From: an uncultured delta proteobacterium
GTDB lineage: Bacteria > Desulfobacterota > WTBG01 > CAIYCZ01
Reading direction: 5' to 3'
NCBI GenBank assembly: GCA_903924805.1
Contig: CAIYCZ010000103.1
Coordinates: 1-12,804 of the forward strand
Length of the DNA stretch: 12,804 nucleotides
The notes beneath the pieces are model-generated. The model was not told where the DNA came from, made no database searches, and saw nothing but the letters and a program-made list of their open reading frames with translations. Every line of letters begins with the position of its first letter. Positions within the stretch are counted from its first letter, which is position 1. The translations under genes and the position numbers were made by a program. Below, one piece after another: positions 1 to 12,804 of the stretch.

Positions 1-1032
1 CTCATAGCTGAACCCGGAGATAATTTTCCAGGTCACTCCTCCATCGCCGGTGGTGGCTATGGTGCCCGTTGATCCAACAATGAAACCATTTTTCTCGTCG
101 CAAAAAGAAACCTGGCGCAACCAGAATTTTGTTTTTATGGCATCGGGCTTGGCAGTCCATGTATTTCCGCCATCCCCAGACATGAGATAGGTTCCCTTAT
201 TACCGACAACCCAGCCTTTATCGCCTCTGATTAACAGGTTATACAGCGGTTTATCAGTTCCTGACTGAAGCCGCTTCCAGTTCTTGCCGCTGTCTTCAGT
301 CTTGATAATGACTCCATCCATGCCCACAATCCAGCCCTGGTTTCTGTCCAGGAAAAATATCCCGTACAGGGCAGGCAGCGGCTTTTCCCACTCCTTCGCG
401 CTGACAGCCGGTATAATATCTTTGCACTCCTGAGGGTTCCAGGACTTCCCGCCATCTTCGGTGTGCAGTATGGTCCCGAATTCACCCACAACCCATCCGC
501 TATTTACATCAGCAAAAAATATGCAATTATAGACCGTATCCTTCTCCTCTATCTGGGACGCCCAGGTTGCCCCTCCATCTGCAGTATTGATTATGGTTCC
601 ATATTCCCCCACAGCCCAGCCATGTTGGGCATCAAGAAAAAAAACATCGAGCAAATCCTTACCGGTCGGGCTTTTCTGCTGCTTCCATGTTTTACCACCA
701 TCCGGGGTGTGGATTATAGTACCTGCCACACCAACAGCCCAGCCCTCATCTTTACTAATAAATACAGCATCCTCCAGCAGCACATCCAAACCGGTTTCCT
801 GTTTGTTCCACGTTGTTCCGCCATCAGGGCTGCAATAGATGGTACCGTGATTACCGAATATCCATGCATGAGAGGCATCAAGACAGGCGACACTGTGCAG
901 ATTCTCGCCGGTAATAAATTTCATTTTAGGCATGGCAATTTTTGAGCGATCAAATTTTTCGCACGCACTTAAAGTGAAAATCAAAATTCCCACGCCTAAA
1001 AGAAAAATATACCCGCGTACGTTGATAAACAT
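1..1032 (-). CDS. YCF48-like beta-propeller lipoprotein (partial, C-terminus beyond left edge)
   Basis: An open frame of 344 codons runs from an ATG at 1032 off the left edge without a stop. The N-terminus is a lipoprotein signal: a hydrophobic stretch at residues 7-20, then the lipobox LSAC with Cys24 as the likely lipidated residue, followed by Glu at +2. The mature part carries seven copies of a W-x-VG-x-x-GT-I-x-x-T-x-DGG-x-TW motif, the signature of the YCF48/BNR-like beta-propeller family, which includes the photosystem II assembly factor Ycf48. Photosynthesis is not implied, because bacterial members often sit beside DUF1302/DUF1329/RND genes. It is the last gene seen in the minus-strand cluster, 72 bases after the DUF1329 gene, and is inferred to be a membrane-anchored periplasmic accessory factor. 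An in-frame GTG at 1041 with AGGGA upstream is an alternative start adding three residues; the ATG has AAAGGA directly against it, which is too close for a normal SD. Confidence 0.85.
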   Translation of the reverse strand, partial: MFINVRGYIFLLGVGILIFTLSACEKFDRSKIAMPKMKFITGENLHSVACLDASHAWIFGNHGTIYCSPDGGTTWNKQETGLDVLLEDAVFISKDEGWAVGVAGTIIHTPDGGKTWKQQKSPTGKDLLDVFFLDAQHGWAVGEYGTIINTADGGATWASQIEEKDTVYNCIFFADVNSGWVVGEFGTILHTEDGGKSWNPQECKDIIPAVSAKEWEKPLPALYGIFFLDRNQGWIVGMDGVIIKTEDSGKNWKRLQSGTDKPLYNLLIRGDKGWVVGNKGTYLMSGDGGNTWTAKPDAIKTKFWLRQVSFCDEKNGFIVGSTGTIATTGDGGVTWKIISGFSYE

Positions 1033-4000
1033 TCCTTTCACTCACTTTCCCTAAAGTCGTATGGAGACACAGCGTTCAATACCCGCTCACCCTATGTTTA
1101 TCCATTAGTATGCTTTTTCCTTAAGACTACTTGTCTGATACTGCTCAAGTTTTATATCCAATCCTATTCCCTTTATGGTATATTTGCTCGGGCTCCCGTG
1201 GTGCCGGATAAAATCTACCGTATGCTCACAGCTCAGATAGGCTGCTTTCTGACCCTGGACGGTTGGATATTCATTATAAAACATCTCATACATCTTCCAC
1301 AGCTCTCCCTGGCGGTTGTACATCATTTTGAAGTTCATCTGCCAGGTCTCAGGGTCAAGATACCATATCTGTTTACCGTAAATGTAGTTTTTATCCTTGT
1401 TTACCACTTCAACAGCATACAGGTTTGCCCGCTCGCGCTGGATACCATTCCAGAAGCCCTGCCCGGTAACCCGCTGGGCATTCTTATTATCCTGGTGCCG
1501 GCCAACCAGCAGGTCGGCCCTTCCTAACAATTTATACGTATTCCAGGTTGGAGCAGTGTACCATCCGTCCTGGTCATCATAGATCATATCCGTACCATCA
1601 ATAGTGTCAGATCTCTGACTGGTCGCATAGCGCCTGATCCTTCGGAACATGGCAGTATAGACCCACAAATCCTCTTCCCGTGTTAAGTCTTTGTAACGTA
1701 TCTCAAGCATGGTGGTATCTACAAAATCAACCGGCGCAATATGGCGCTGAAAAAACGACCTGAAAATGCCGCGGTTATTTTTGTCCTCCGGTATTTTGGG
1801 GATTGGCGCCACCTCAGTGCGGCTCATCCAGTAAGTATCCCAGCGCAGGTGGCCGGCATGGCGCTCAAGCCTGGTTCTGCAGTCGACAACCTCGCCTTCA
1901 TTCATAACATGATGGGTGTCCCCGCGGGTATTGCTGTCAAAATTCCATGCCATCTCTGCCCCGGTCTTTGCCTGGGGAAACGGATAGCCAGCTACGTCAC
2001 CAAAGTTTACCAGAGCTTCATTAGCATCCAGTCTGCTGCCAGGCGCATATTTCTTGGTTGCTTCAATCATCCCTTTTGAGACCTCATACGGCTTATAGGG
2101 AACAATCTCAAACCACAGGGACGGGGCACCAAATGTCTGGGGGGTCTTCATTGCCTTGTACACCCCCTCAGAGAGAAATTCCTTGACCTGATCAATATTT
2201 TCAGTTGAAACCTTTTTGCCTACCCAGGTCTTCTCCCATTCCCGTACCTTTGCCAGCTCCTGCCCCTCATAACTGAAGGTGGGAAACGTCACTTCCCCGG
2301 CGATGCTCAGCACAGGAAACATTATCAGGACAAGAGAGATACTCATTAATAAGCTTTTCATTTTTCTCATCATTGCAATCCTCCTGTTTGAAAAGTAGCG
2401 TATACCAAAAACCAGGACCAGACAGTATACTTTATTAAAACTCATATCCCAGTTTCAAATACACCTGATCTTTACCCTTTGCATGGGCCTCATTTGAATC
2501 CCATACGTTGTGGGCGAAAAACGCCATATACCCAAACTCAGCGCGCACATGAGCCCCCGGAGAATATGCCAGGGCAAGAACATAATAGCCCCATTTCCGT
2601 GTGTTCCAGAATGCTCTGAAAACGGGTGTCAGCTCATTGTTGCGTAAACCGGTGCGGGCAGTAATATTAAATGCAGTCTGAATTTTCTGTCCCTCGCCGA
2701 ACGTCGAGTGGTACATTTTAACATCGCCCCGTTTCCATTGCTCATTCCAGCCAAAGGATGCGTCAATAGTGCCATTGGAGCCCAGCCATTGCATCGACGG
2801 GCTCCGCAGGAAGCCAACCGGTATCGGCCGGTCATAGGTAACGCCCACATTGACCACATCCTCTCTTGCCGTGCCGGTAATCGATTTTTGATATGAGGCG
2901 ACGTCTTCCTTGGGATTTATCGTACTCTCAGGCCGGCCCAGCTCATACAAGAACTCGCCACGCAGCACGCCTTTTAGGGATGGAACATAGGTCTGTAAGC
3001 TGGCTCCGAACATATCCTCAAATTTATACTCCCATAAGCGGCTGGGAACTTTAGGTCGTTTAAATCCAAACACCCGGGATAAGGCATTTGTATCCATATA
3101 TCCATTCAAAGTGTTAGGATTTAAATTATACTGTGAGGCGAACCCGATGGTGCCGTGCCGTGCTACCGGTGTATTATTCATCCCGTGATAATAGCTTAAG
3201 GTCCAGTCCAGAAGATACGCTGTCTTGAAAAGAAATACTTCTGAATTACCCCTGACTCTTGCTGCAAAGGAGGAATTCCTCAGGCTTACAGCAGGTCTTG
3301 AACGGTTCCAGGTTTTTTCAATTGCTGCATTCTGGCCTCCGTACGTTGGTTTATGTCCAAGGTCCGGGGCCGGCGGGTCACCCATGAACGTCCCCTCGGT
3401 CGGGGTTCTGACCGGCTCAAAGTCGCCGGGAATCCAGATGCCCTCGAAGATCAGCTGGCCGGGAAGGTGTGAATTATAAAACCCACGGAACATCCAGAGC
3501 CCCATTTTTATCTCATCCCAGGGATCAATGCCGGGGGTAGAGTGCCTGAGGTCAAGCTGGTTTATCTGGTCAATGGTGCGTGTCAGCTCAACCTCGCTCC
3601 AGAATACAATCTGCTTGCCGGCCCGGATGTTCCACGGTCCACGGTAATAGTCCACATACAATTCATTTATCCAGTCATCCTGGTCATATCTGGACGTCTG
3701 AAACTTCCTGCGCAGTTCCGGATCAATTGCCTTCCGATACTTCTTATCAATATCAGGAGTAGCCTCGTACCAGTACTTGAAAAAGCCGAAAACATTAAGC
3801 ATGCTGTCCTGACATTCCCAGCCTTTATAAAGAAGCTCAAGGGTGGCCTTGGTGCGCATCAGCCCCAGATTGGTGTCCCGGTAGTGCTTGACTTTATGAT
3901 CTATGTTGGTGCCGATAATACTAAATTCGTAGATACTTCCCTTGACCCGCAGCTTGTCATCCAAGAGATAAAAGGCAAAGCTGAGCCGCGGTAGCACCAC

Positions 4001-7000
4001 CATGAGTACAAACAAAAAAGTTGCCGTTAATAAAATTTTTCTTTTCATACAGTCCCCTCCTTTCATGTAACCCCTTTTTAAAAAAATGTTATACCACCTT
4101 GTATTTCTACCTTATATCCCTTTGTGCTTCCAAAATAAATCTATTTTATTTTCTCTAAAAACTTTGGCTTGATAACACAGATCAGGGACGGGACCAGCAG
4201 CAGCGCGCCAAACATATTAAGGGTTAACAGAATTGCCAGCAGCACCCCCATCTCTGCCTGAAATTTAAGAGCTGAAAATACCCACAGCACCAGCCCCATA
4301 GTCAAAGTGGTTGCAATCTGAATAATTGATTTGCCATTGGTGATGATAGCTTCATAAATCGCAGCCGAAAGGTTTCTGCCCCTTTTTTTCTCTTCTACCA
4401 GGCGCCCCACGAAATAAATCCCGTAATCCACGCCAAGACCGATGCCTACCGAGGAGACCGGATAGGTATTGGTGGTCAGGCCGATATGATAGGCTCCCAT
4501 CAAAGCAAAAGTGAAAAAATTTGAAATGGCCAGGGGTATCGTGAGAATGAGCCCGGCAGTGACTGACTTGAATTCCAGAGCACAGCACAGCCACACCCCG
4601 CCAAGGGCAAAAATCAGATTCCATATCTGGGCATCGGCAATCGTTTCCCGTATGCCGGCCTGCACGCCCACTGCTCCGCCGGCAAGCACGTATTTGCCTC
4701 CCGGAGGGCCGGGGGTCTCCTTCAGATAGGCCTTTATGTAATCAATGATGCTCTCAACGGTCTTGGGCATCTTATCCCGGCAATAGATGATGATATTTGC
4801 GTTTTTATCTTCCATGTCTATGTAGCGATCCCAGGTGCCGGGCTCACCGGCATACACCAGCCTGCGACAGGCAAAGCTCAAGACCTGGTCTTCTTTGGGC
4901 ATATGACACCACTGCGGGTCATCTTCAAAAGAGGTCATTAAAAATGCGGGAAGGTTGCTCGCAATGGAATTGACAAACATCACCCGGTCGTGCTTGGCAA
5001 GATAGCGCTGAAATTTATCCATCTCGCGCAGTGTTGATCCCTTGGTAATAAAATTACCTGTTTCACCCTCAATAATAATATACAGGGGATTGAGCAGGGG
5101 CATGCTGAAGGTGATGCGGAATGCATCCTTGTTGTAGCGGTGGAACGGCCACAGTATTGATGACCCCGGCATAAAATCACCGATTATGATCTGATTTGCA
5201 TAATAAATCGATACCACACTGAGAATCAGTGCGCAGCTAATGATATACCATCTCCCTCTCGCAGGTATCCACTTCCCCAGCCTCTGCAGAAACTTATCCC
5301 GGTAGTCTAACTTTCTTTCAGGTGACTCATTATTTTTACGCTGTTGCGCCTGCTCGATAAAGCGCTTAGATTCAGGGATGTAGGAGAGCACCAGCGGGGT
5401 AAATAACAGCGATAGAATTACCGTTGCAATAGACCAGAACGTGCAGGCAAAGGCAATTTTCATAAGAACGGGTATTGTGGCAATGGCTACCAGCGCTATC
5501 CCCAGCGCATCCGTCACAATGCTCGTGAGCCCCGGTATAAACATGGTCTCTATAATATTCTGTGACGCCTGCTTGATGTCTCCGGTGATTTCAAACTCTT
5601 CCATATACCGGCTCATGAACTGCATGGAGTGACGCGCGGTCATCAGTGATATAAGAAACGGCAGCACCAGCATCAGCGGGTCAAGGTTGTAGCCCATCAG
5701 CGACATGAACCCCAGCCCCCAGATAGCGCTGGTTCCGGCACACATTATGGGAACAAACATGGCGCGCTTGGACCGGTAATAAACATAGAGCATGATGATT
5801 ATGGCAAGTACCGTTACCGCGAGCACCATGAGAACCTGCCCGGTATGGTACTTGATATAGCCCAGGTGCATGGGCTCGCCGGCAATATTTATGATGTGGT
5901 TATCGTCCTCCGTATGCTCCCGGATGCTGCTGAGTTTATTGAATACGACCGAGTAGTCAATCGACTCTTCAAAAAAATCAACCAGTATCAGGGTCTTCTT
6001 GCTGTCGTAGGAGACATACGGCCCGTAGTAGCGCGGGTTGCTGTAAATCTTATCCTTGAGCTCTTCCATCTCCTTCTCATTTTTAGGCACATCAGGAAAC
6101 ATGATGGGAGAGATGAGCATGGTTCCCTCTCTGAATTTAAAGTCCTTCATCTTGCTGACAGCAATTGATCGTATTTTATACGGGTCAACCCCGGGAATTT
6201 TTTCCAGCTCACGGGTAATCCATTTTACCTTCTCCAGGGTTTTGGTATTAAAGATATCACCCTTTCGCACCTGGACCATGATGAGAACCTGGTTTGCCCC
6301 GCCAAAGATGTGCCGGATTTTATTGTGGACTTTGATGTAGGGATGGCTTTGCGGCAGGAGGTCGTTAAAAGAGGTATAGACCTGCAGTTTTGTTATCTGA
6401 TAGGCAAACAGGATAGTGACCAGAAGAATCAGGCTGAGAAATAAAAGCCTTCTCTGCATTACAAATTCAGCAAAACGTTTCAAACTACGTTCTCCTTTCT
6501 AAAACAGCGGGTCATACCGTGTTAATCAGATACTGCTATGCAACGCATTAGACCGAAGGATAAAAAACAAAAGGCACCCCCTGTATTGTACGATACTAGC
6601 GAGTGCCTTTTGTCTATATTCTCTTAACATAGCCCCTTCCTTTGGATAATAAGGGCTAACAGTTATACGCTCACTTGATAGCGTTTTCATTTTTCAAATC
6701 ATGACTTTGTTTATATAATAACGCCTGCTATAGTCAAGTGAAAAACGGCTTCAGAATTGGGCAGCAGATTGAAGTCAGTTATCTCATTACCTTCATCACT
6801 GAATCAAAAACTACGCAAATAGTTAGACAAGTTAAATATTTCAAAGTTTAAATATTATATTCTTTACCATTAGTCAAGTTTTTTTTGGGTAGCACCAATT
6901 ATTTTATCCTTATCGTGTTCTGAAATCAGGAGCGACCATTTATTAAATAGCTCGTTATGCCTGATAATATGCTCCATTCCATCTTCTGTCCGTACTCTAA

Positions 7001-10000
7001 AATAGTTTATGCATGGCATAGCTGAGGAGGCATTACCCTCATACCATCGGTCAATGACCTCTATGATGCGGTACTCCGTACCCCGCAGTCTGAAGCTTAA
7101 TGGTTTTTCGTTGAGTTTATATCCTGAATAACAGCTCACATCGATTATCTCAAATTTCATAATGCCACCCGTTAGTCCATGTACAATCTAATGGCTTTCC
7201 AGGTCATCTGTTTTCTGTTATAGCAAAGAGCAGAACATCTTCATGCGAGGACCTTATTGTGGATAAAGATACAGGGGATGAGAGATACCATGCCGAGACC
7301 GCTGCACCAGAATCAGCATCACTGCTTCGCGACTATTCTTTCCTCCTGACCGGAGGGAAAGCCCTGGATGTGGCTATGGGGTCGGGCCATAATGCAGTAT
7401 TTCTCGCATCACATGGTTACGACGTAGAGGGCGTAGATATATCCCCGGTTGCTGTTTCAAGAGCAGGAGAGCTTGCAGCAAAAAGTGGTGTGCCGATTAA
7501 TGCTGTTGAAGCAGATCTCTCAAACTATAGCGTCCCGGAGCAGAGCTTTGACCTGATCATTAATTTCTATTATTTAGACAGAGAGCTCATCCCGCAATTG
7601 AAAAAAGGCCTGAGAAAAAACGGCCTTATCTTTTTTGAAACATACACCATCGAGCAGCGCCAGTTCGGCAAGCCATCCAATCCTGACTACCTTCTGAGAC
7701 CTAATGAACTCCTCCGTGCCTTCCTTGATTTCTTTATTATTTTTTACCATGAGAGGATTATAGTGGAGAGCACAGCCCCTAAAGCGATTGCAAGCCTCAT
7801 AGCGCAAAAAGTCCGACATAATTAAAAGTTGCGGGGTTCAGGTTACGGGTTGCGAGTTTTAAAATATTATTATAACGCGTAACGTGCAACCCGCACCTAT
7901 CTATCAATTCTTCATTCCTCTCCAGTTTTCCAGTACGTTAACCAACAGCCGCACCCCAAAACCTGTAGCACCTTTCGGAATATAGGGCTTATCTTTTTCC
8001 GTCCACACCGGCCCTGCAATGTCTAAGTGTACCCATGGTATATCGCCGGCAAATTCTTTTAAAAAATAGCCACCGGTAATAGCACCGGCGTCCCGTCCTC
8101 CGACGTTTTTTATATCTGCGATTTCGCTTTTGAGAAGTTCACCATATTCTTCCCAGAGCGGCAGTTGCCAGACCTTCTCACCGGTGGCTTCAGATGCAGC
8201 TTTAATTTTTTTCATTAAGTGCTCATCGGTTCCCATCATTCCTGCCACATCATTTCCCAGCGCTGTGATACAGGCACCGGTTAATGTTGCAAGGTCAATT
8301 ATTGCTGCGGGTTTGTAGTGCTTTGCATGGATAAGAGCATCGGCAAGAATAAGCCGGCCTTCTGCATCGGTACTTATAATTTCTACCGTCTTTCCGGACA
8401 TGGAAGTTATAACGTCTCCTGGTTTTAATGCTGCCCCGTCAGGAACGTTTTCTGTTGCCGGAACAATGCCCACCACATGTACCGGGAGGGCAAGCTGTGC
8501 CACTGTCTGAAGTATGCCCAGGACTGCAGCTCCGCCGGCCATATCATCTTTCATGCGCTCCATTCCTTGAGGCGGTTTTAATGAAATGCCGCCGCTGTCA
8601 AATGTGATTGCTTTGCCTACTATCACAACAGTGTCGTGTGTTCTTGCTTTTTTGGGCACATAGTCAAGGATTATGAATCTGGCAGGTTCACGGCTGCCCT
8701 GAGCAACACCCAGAAAGCAACCCATGCCTAATTTTCTAACCTGGGCCTCGCCCAGTACCCGACACGTGAGCTTCCACCGTTTTGCAACTGCTTGTGCCGT
8801 ATGCGCAATGAATGTTGGTGTTGCACTGTTGGCAGGCCGGGATACCAGATCACGGGCCAGATAAACACCCTCTGCGAGCGCCCGTGCCTTGTGTGCCGCA
8901 TCGTGTATTTTTACCAACTCCTGCCGGTTTTCCGCCAGGATGGTGCATGACTCAATGACTTTTTTCTTTTTCTTTTCTGAATCTGTTTTAAATTCATCAA
9001 AGGCATAGAGCCCCAGAAAGATTCCCTCCACAAGTGCCCTAACCGTATTCACAGAAGAGATGGTTGACAGCTGGACAAAAGACAAAGGCAGGAGGAACTG
9101 TTTCAGACCCATTTCGCGTATGAACCGGGCACCTGAAGAAGCTGCACCCCTCAGTCTATCAAGGGTAAATTCTTTTCTCTTGCCCAGACCAACCAGAAGC
9201 ACCCGCTCGGCCTTGATCCCCCGCGTTTTATACACCAGTACTGTGCGGTAGAGTTCGCCGGTAAAGTCACCCGATGCTGTAATTTTTTTGATCATGCCGG
9301 AAGTTGCTCTGTCGACTGCACGTGAGGCACCGGCGATGCCATCATCCCCTGCAAAGATTCCAAGCATGATAACTGCCGCCTGGATATCAGTAATAGCTCC
9401 CTGTTCCACTGTTAGGTTCATGATACTGTGTTTCTCCCTGAGAAAAATCGATCTGGCGGGCCTTTCGTATCCAAGGCCATTACCGGTTATTGTGAAACCT
9501 GTTCTGACAAGTAGTTATAAATCCCCTGTTACATAATATCTTGCATATCCTGCTATTTCATAAAAGCATTGTTCCACATCCTGGGCTCTATTGTTACAGG
9601 GATTGAAAAAGCGCCAGTATCCTGTCTTAAAATCCGGTTTATATGTATGTGAAGAGTATACATCAGGGCAGAGCCCCTGCTTCCTGAACAGCGCCAGTGC
9701 CCTTTTCATGTGTATCTCTGATGTTACCAGCAGAATGCGGCGTATGCCATGTTGAGCAGCAAATGCTTTTACGCCTATGGCTTCGTCAAGTGTTCGGTTT
9801 ACAACCCCGTAGATTTTTATCTGGTTCTCTGCAAGGCCCTGTTTCAGAGCGAAGTCTTTTGCAATAGCTGCCTCATCCACTGATTCAATGCTTCTGCTTC
9901 CCAGGAGAAGCATCCTGGCATGCCCTGATTTTACAAACTTGACTCCGTTCAAAAGCCTCTCGACATTTGGTGAGAAGCGAAAATAGTGTTCGAGGAGATA

Positions 10001-12804
10001 ATAGTTGTTGTTGTTATTACTATACCATCCAAGTTCTGCAAATCCGGACAGAACAACAACAGCATCATAGGTAACCGTCGGATCATAGGTGTCTTCAATC
10101 TTCCAGGAGTTTCTCAAAAGAAATGAGGTGAACGGTATGCTGATAATATAGAAATAGACGATCACCATCAGCAATAAAGACCTTTTAGCTTTTCTGGGGA
10201 AACACAGTATCAGAAGCCCGATCCATACATAAAGCAGGGGGTTGACAAAAATTTCAAGACTATCCTTAAGATTCATAGTTTTACGTGAGATATTTTTGAT
10301 GGATAACGGTTCAGTATCCTATCACAAAAATGGGCAAAAACTCAGCCGGGGTTGTATAGCTGCCACTATAAAATTATTTTAAAGCCTATCGCAAGCAAAA
10401 AACGAAAGCTTTCTCTTATATATCTAAAATTAATTTTGACTAACGTACTAATATTTTATACAGTTTGAAAACTTGATATATTTTTTTAGCTTACGGTATT
10501 GACCCTCAGTAATTAATGTTAGAACAGCTACCACAACAGGCATAACATATGACGCTTCCCCTTCTTGAAATAAAAAATCTCAAGGCCTACTTCTTTGTGC
10601 GAGAGGGTATTGCCAAAGCCGTTGATGGCGTTGATTTAGCCATTCAGAAGGGAGAAACCCTGGCACTGGTCGGGGAATCGGGGTGTGGTAAAAGCGTAAC
10701 CGCTTACTCTATTTTACGGCTCATTCCCTCGCCTCCAGGGGAAATTGTTGCTGGGGAGATACTGTTTGAAGGGGAAAATATCCTGTTATTGCCAGAGAAT
10801 AAACTCAGAGAACTACGAGGTAATAAAATTGCAATGGTGTTTCAGGATCCTCTTACCTCTCTCAACCCTGTATTCAGAATAGGCAATCAGGTTGCTGAAG
10901 TTCTCCAGGTGCATCGTAACATGAGCAAGCGTGAAGCGTTAGAATACACCATATCATTATTAAAAGATGTTGGGATCCCCTCTCCAGAACAGAGAATACG
11001 AAATTATCCTCATCAAATGAGCGGCGGGATGCGGCAGCGGGTAATGATTGCCATGGCTCTGGCATGTGAACCACAACTCATTATTGCGGACGAGCCAACC
11101 ACTGCTCTTGATGTCACCGTACAGGCACAGATACTTGACCTCTTGCGCCATCTTAAGAATACCCGGGATATGGCTCTGTTCCTCATTACCCATGATCTGG
11201 GTGTCGTTGCCGAGACTGCTCAGAACGTAGCGGTGATGTATGCGGGAAGAATCATGGAATATACTGATGTTATATCACTATTTAAAAATCCGCTTAATCC
11301 ATATACGAAAGGGCTTTTATCGTCAATGCCTCAGTCAGGAGTAAAGAGACTTACTCCTATTAAGGGCATGGTGCCGCCAATCCTTAATTTGCCGGAAGGG
11401 TGTAAATTCAATACACGCTGTCCCCATACATTTGACAAATGCTTACAGGGAGAACCCCTTCTAATCAACATAGAGAAAGATAAGAATAAAAAACATCTTG
11501 TGAGATGCTGGCTCTATGCGTGAGATACGAGTACACAGCGATCAGCTACCAGCACTCTGCTTATAATCAACCGTATAATAATAATTTTATGTTGAATTAG
11601 TGTGAGAGATGAACAAACAGCCGCTTCTTGAAGTCATTCACTTGCAAAAATCCTATTCTGCGTCTGCCGGATTATTCTCCGGTGCCGCTCTCATGGCAAG
11701 AGCTGTAGATGATGTAAGCTTTTTATTAGAAGAGGGTATAACACTTGGATTGGTTGGCGAAAGCGGATGCGGCAAAACAACTGTTGCCCGCCTCATCCTC
11801 AATCTGGAAGAACCGGACAGTGGTACCGTTACTTTTAGAGGCCGGAATATATATGAATTAAGAGGAGTAGCTAGAAAGAATTTCAGAAAACAGGTGCAAA
11901 TTATCTTTCAGGATCCTTATTCATCTCTCAACCCCAGAAAAAAGATAGGCACCATCATCGGAGAGCCGTTGCGAATTCATAACATTGTTCCGCGCAAAGA
12001 TATAGAAGACAGGGTGATCGAGCTTATGGAACTCGTTGGCCTGCAAAGGGAGCATTTTAATCGGTATCCCCATGAATTCAGCAGCGGGCAGCGTCAGCGC
12101 GTTGGCATCGCCCGGGCTCTGAGCCTTGGCCCACAGGTGATTATTGCGGATGAGCCTGTTTCCGCCCTGGATGTGTCCATTCAGGCACAGATTATTAACC
12201 TGTTACAGGACCTTCAGAAGCAAATGGATCTGACCTATCTGTTTATATCCCATGATTTACGTATAGTGCGCTATATCAGCCACAGAATTATTGTCATGTA
12301 TCTGGGAAAAATAGTTGAATCAGCTCTGAGCGAGGAACTATTTAACCACCCCTTGCATCCATATACCGAGGCCCTTTTATCAGCCGCACCGACCACTGAT
12401 CCAGTCTATCACAAAAAGAGAATTATACTGTCTGGAGACCTGCCAAGCCCTCTTAATCCTCCCCGTGGATGCATATTTTCCAGCCGATGCCCGATTATGA
12501 AGCCTGCCATCTGCCTTCTAAATAATCCCCCTTTTGAAGAAAAGAGTGCAGAACACTGGGCCGCCTGCTATCTGCGATAAAAAGAACAGCAAAATACTGT
12601 AAAGTTTCTCTTTTTTTCTTCCGATGTTTCCAACGTAAACAGAGATACAATTCATTGCGAAATAATCTGAAATATTTACATTGAGGAGATAAAAAACACA
12701 TGGCAGATGAAATTATAGATATTAAAAAAGCTGCTGACTACCTCCAGATTAGGGAAAGAACCCTCTATCGTCTGGTTGGTGAAGGAGAAATTCCCGGCAT
12801 AAAA

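Overview
The window looks like chromosomal DNA from a Gram-negative (diderm) bacterium. It encodes a C-terminal-Phe outer-membrane beta-barrel, periplasmic proteins with signal peptides, a lipoprotein and an RND-family inner-membrane transporter. Base composition is moderate, Shine-Dalgarno (SD) sites are mostly strong, and GTG and TTG starts occur. The gene mix would fit an uncultivated Desulfobacterota-, Nitrospirota- or Planctomycetota-like lineage, but nothing fixes the phylum. I saw no tRNA, rRNA, CRISPR array, insertion sequence or phage gene.

Left half (1-6740, all minus strand): a four-gene envelope cluster read right to left. It consists of an RND/MMPL transporter (6483-4141), a DUF1302 outer-membrane barrel (4048-2435), a DUF1329 periplasmic protein of LolA/LolB-like type (2373-1105), and a seven-repeat YCF48-like beta-propeller lipoprotein (1032 to beyond the left edge). 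The parts span inner membrane, periplasm and outer membrane, so I infer a trans-envelope conduit for a hydrophobic molecule; the cargo is unknown. Upstream is a 386-base gene-free stretch. It holds a sigma-70-like promoter, a palindromic repeat pair 63 bases apart, and about 200 bases of leader. The leader has a possible SD-sequestering hairpin, a 34-codon mini-ORF and an intrinsic-terminator-like hairpin in front of the first gene, an arrangement that suggests attenuation.

Middle (6870-10276): a small DUF6504-like protein (minus) diverges from a TehB-like SAM-dependent methyltransferase (plus). A repeat-rich inverted repeat lies between the convergent ends of the methyltransferase and leucyl aminopeptidase pepA (minus). 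A YdcF/DUF218-family membrane protein lies upstream of pepA on the same strand and may share its transcript.

Right part (10549-12804, plus strand): two Opp/Dpp-type ABC ATPases (D then F), without permease or binding-protein genes in the window. They are followed by the first 35 codons of an excisionase-type helix-turn-helix protein cut by the right edge. Peptide import by Opp/Dpp and peptide hydrolysis by PepA would fit together functionally, but nothing in the sequence links their regulation.
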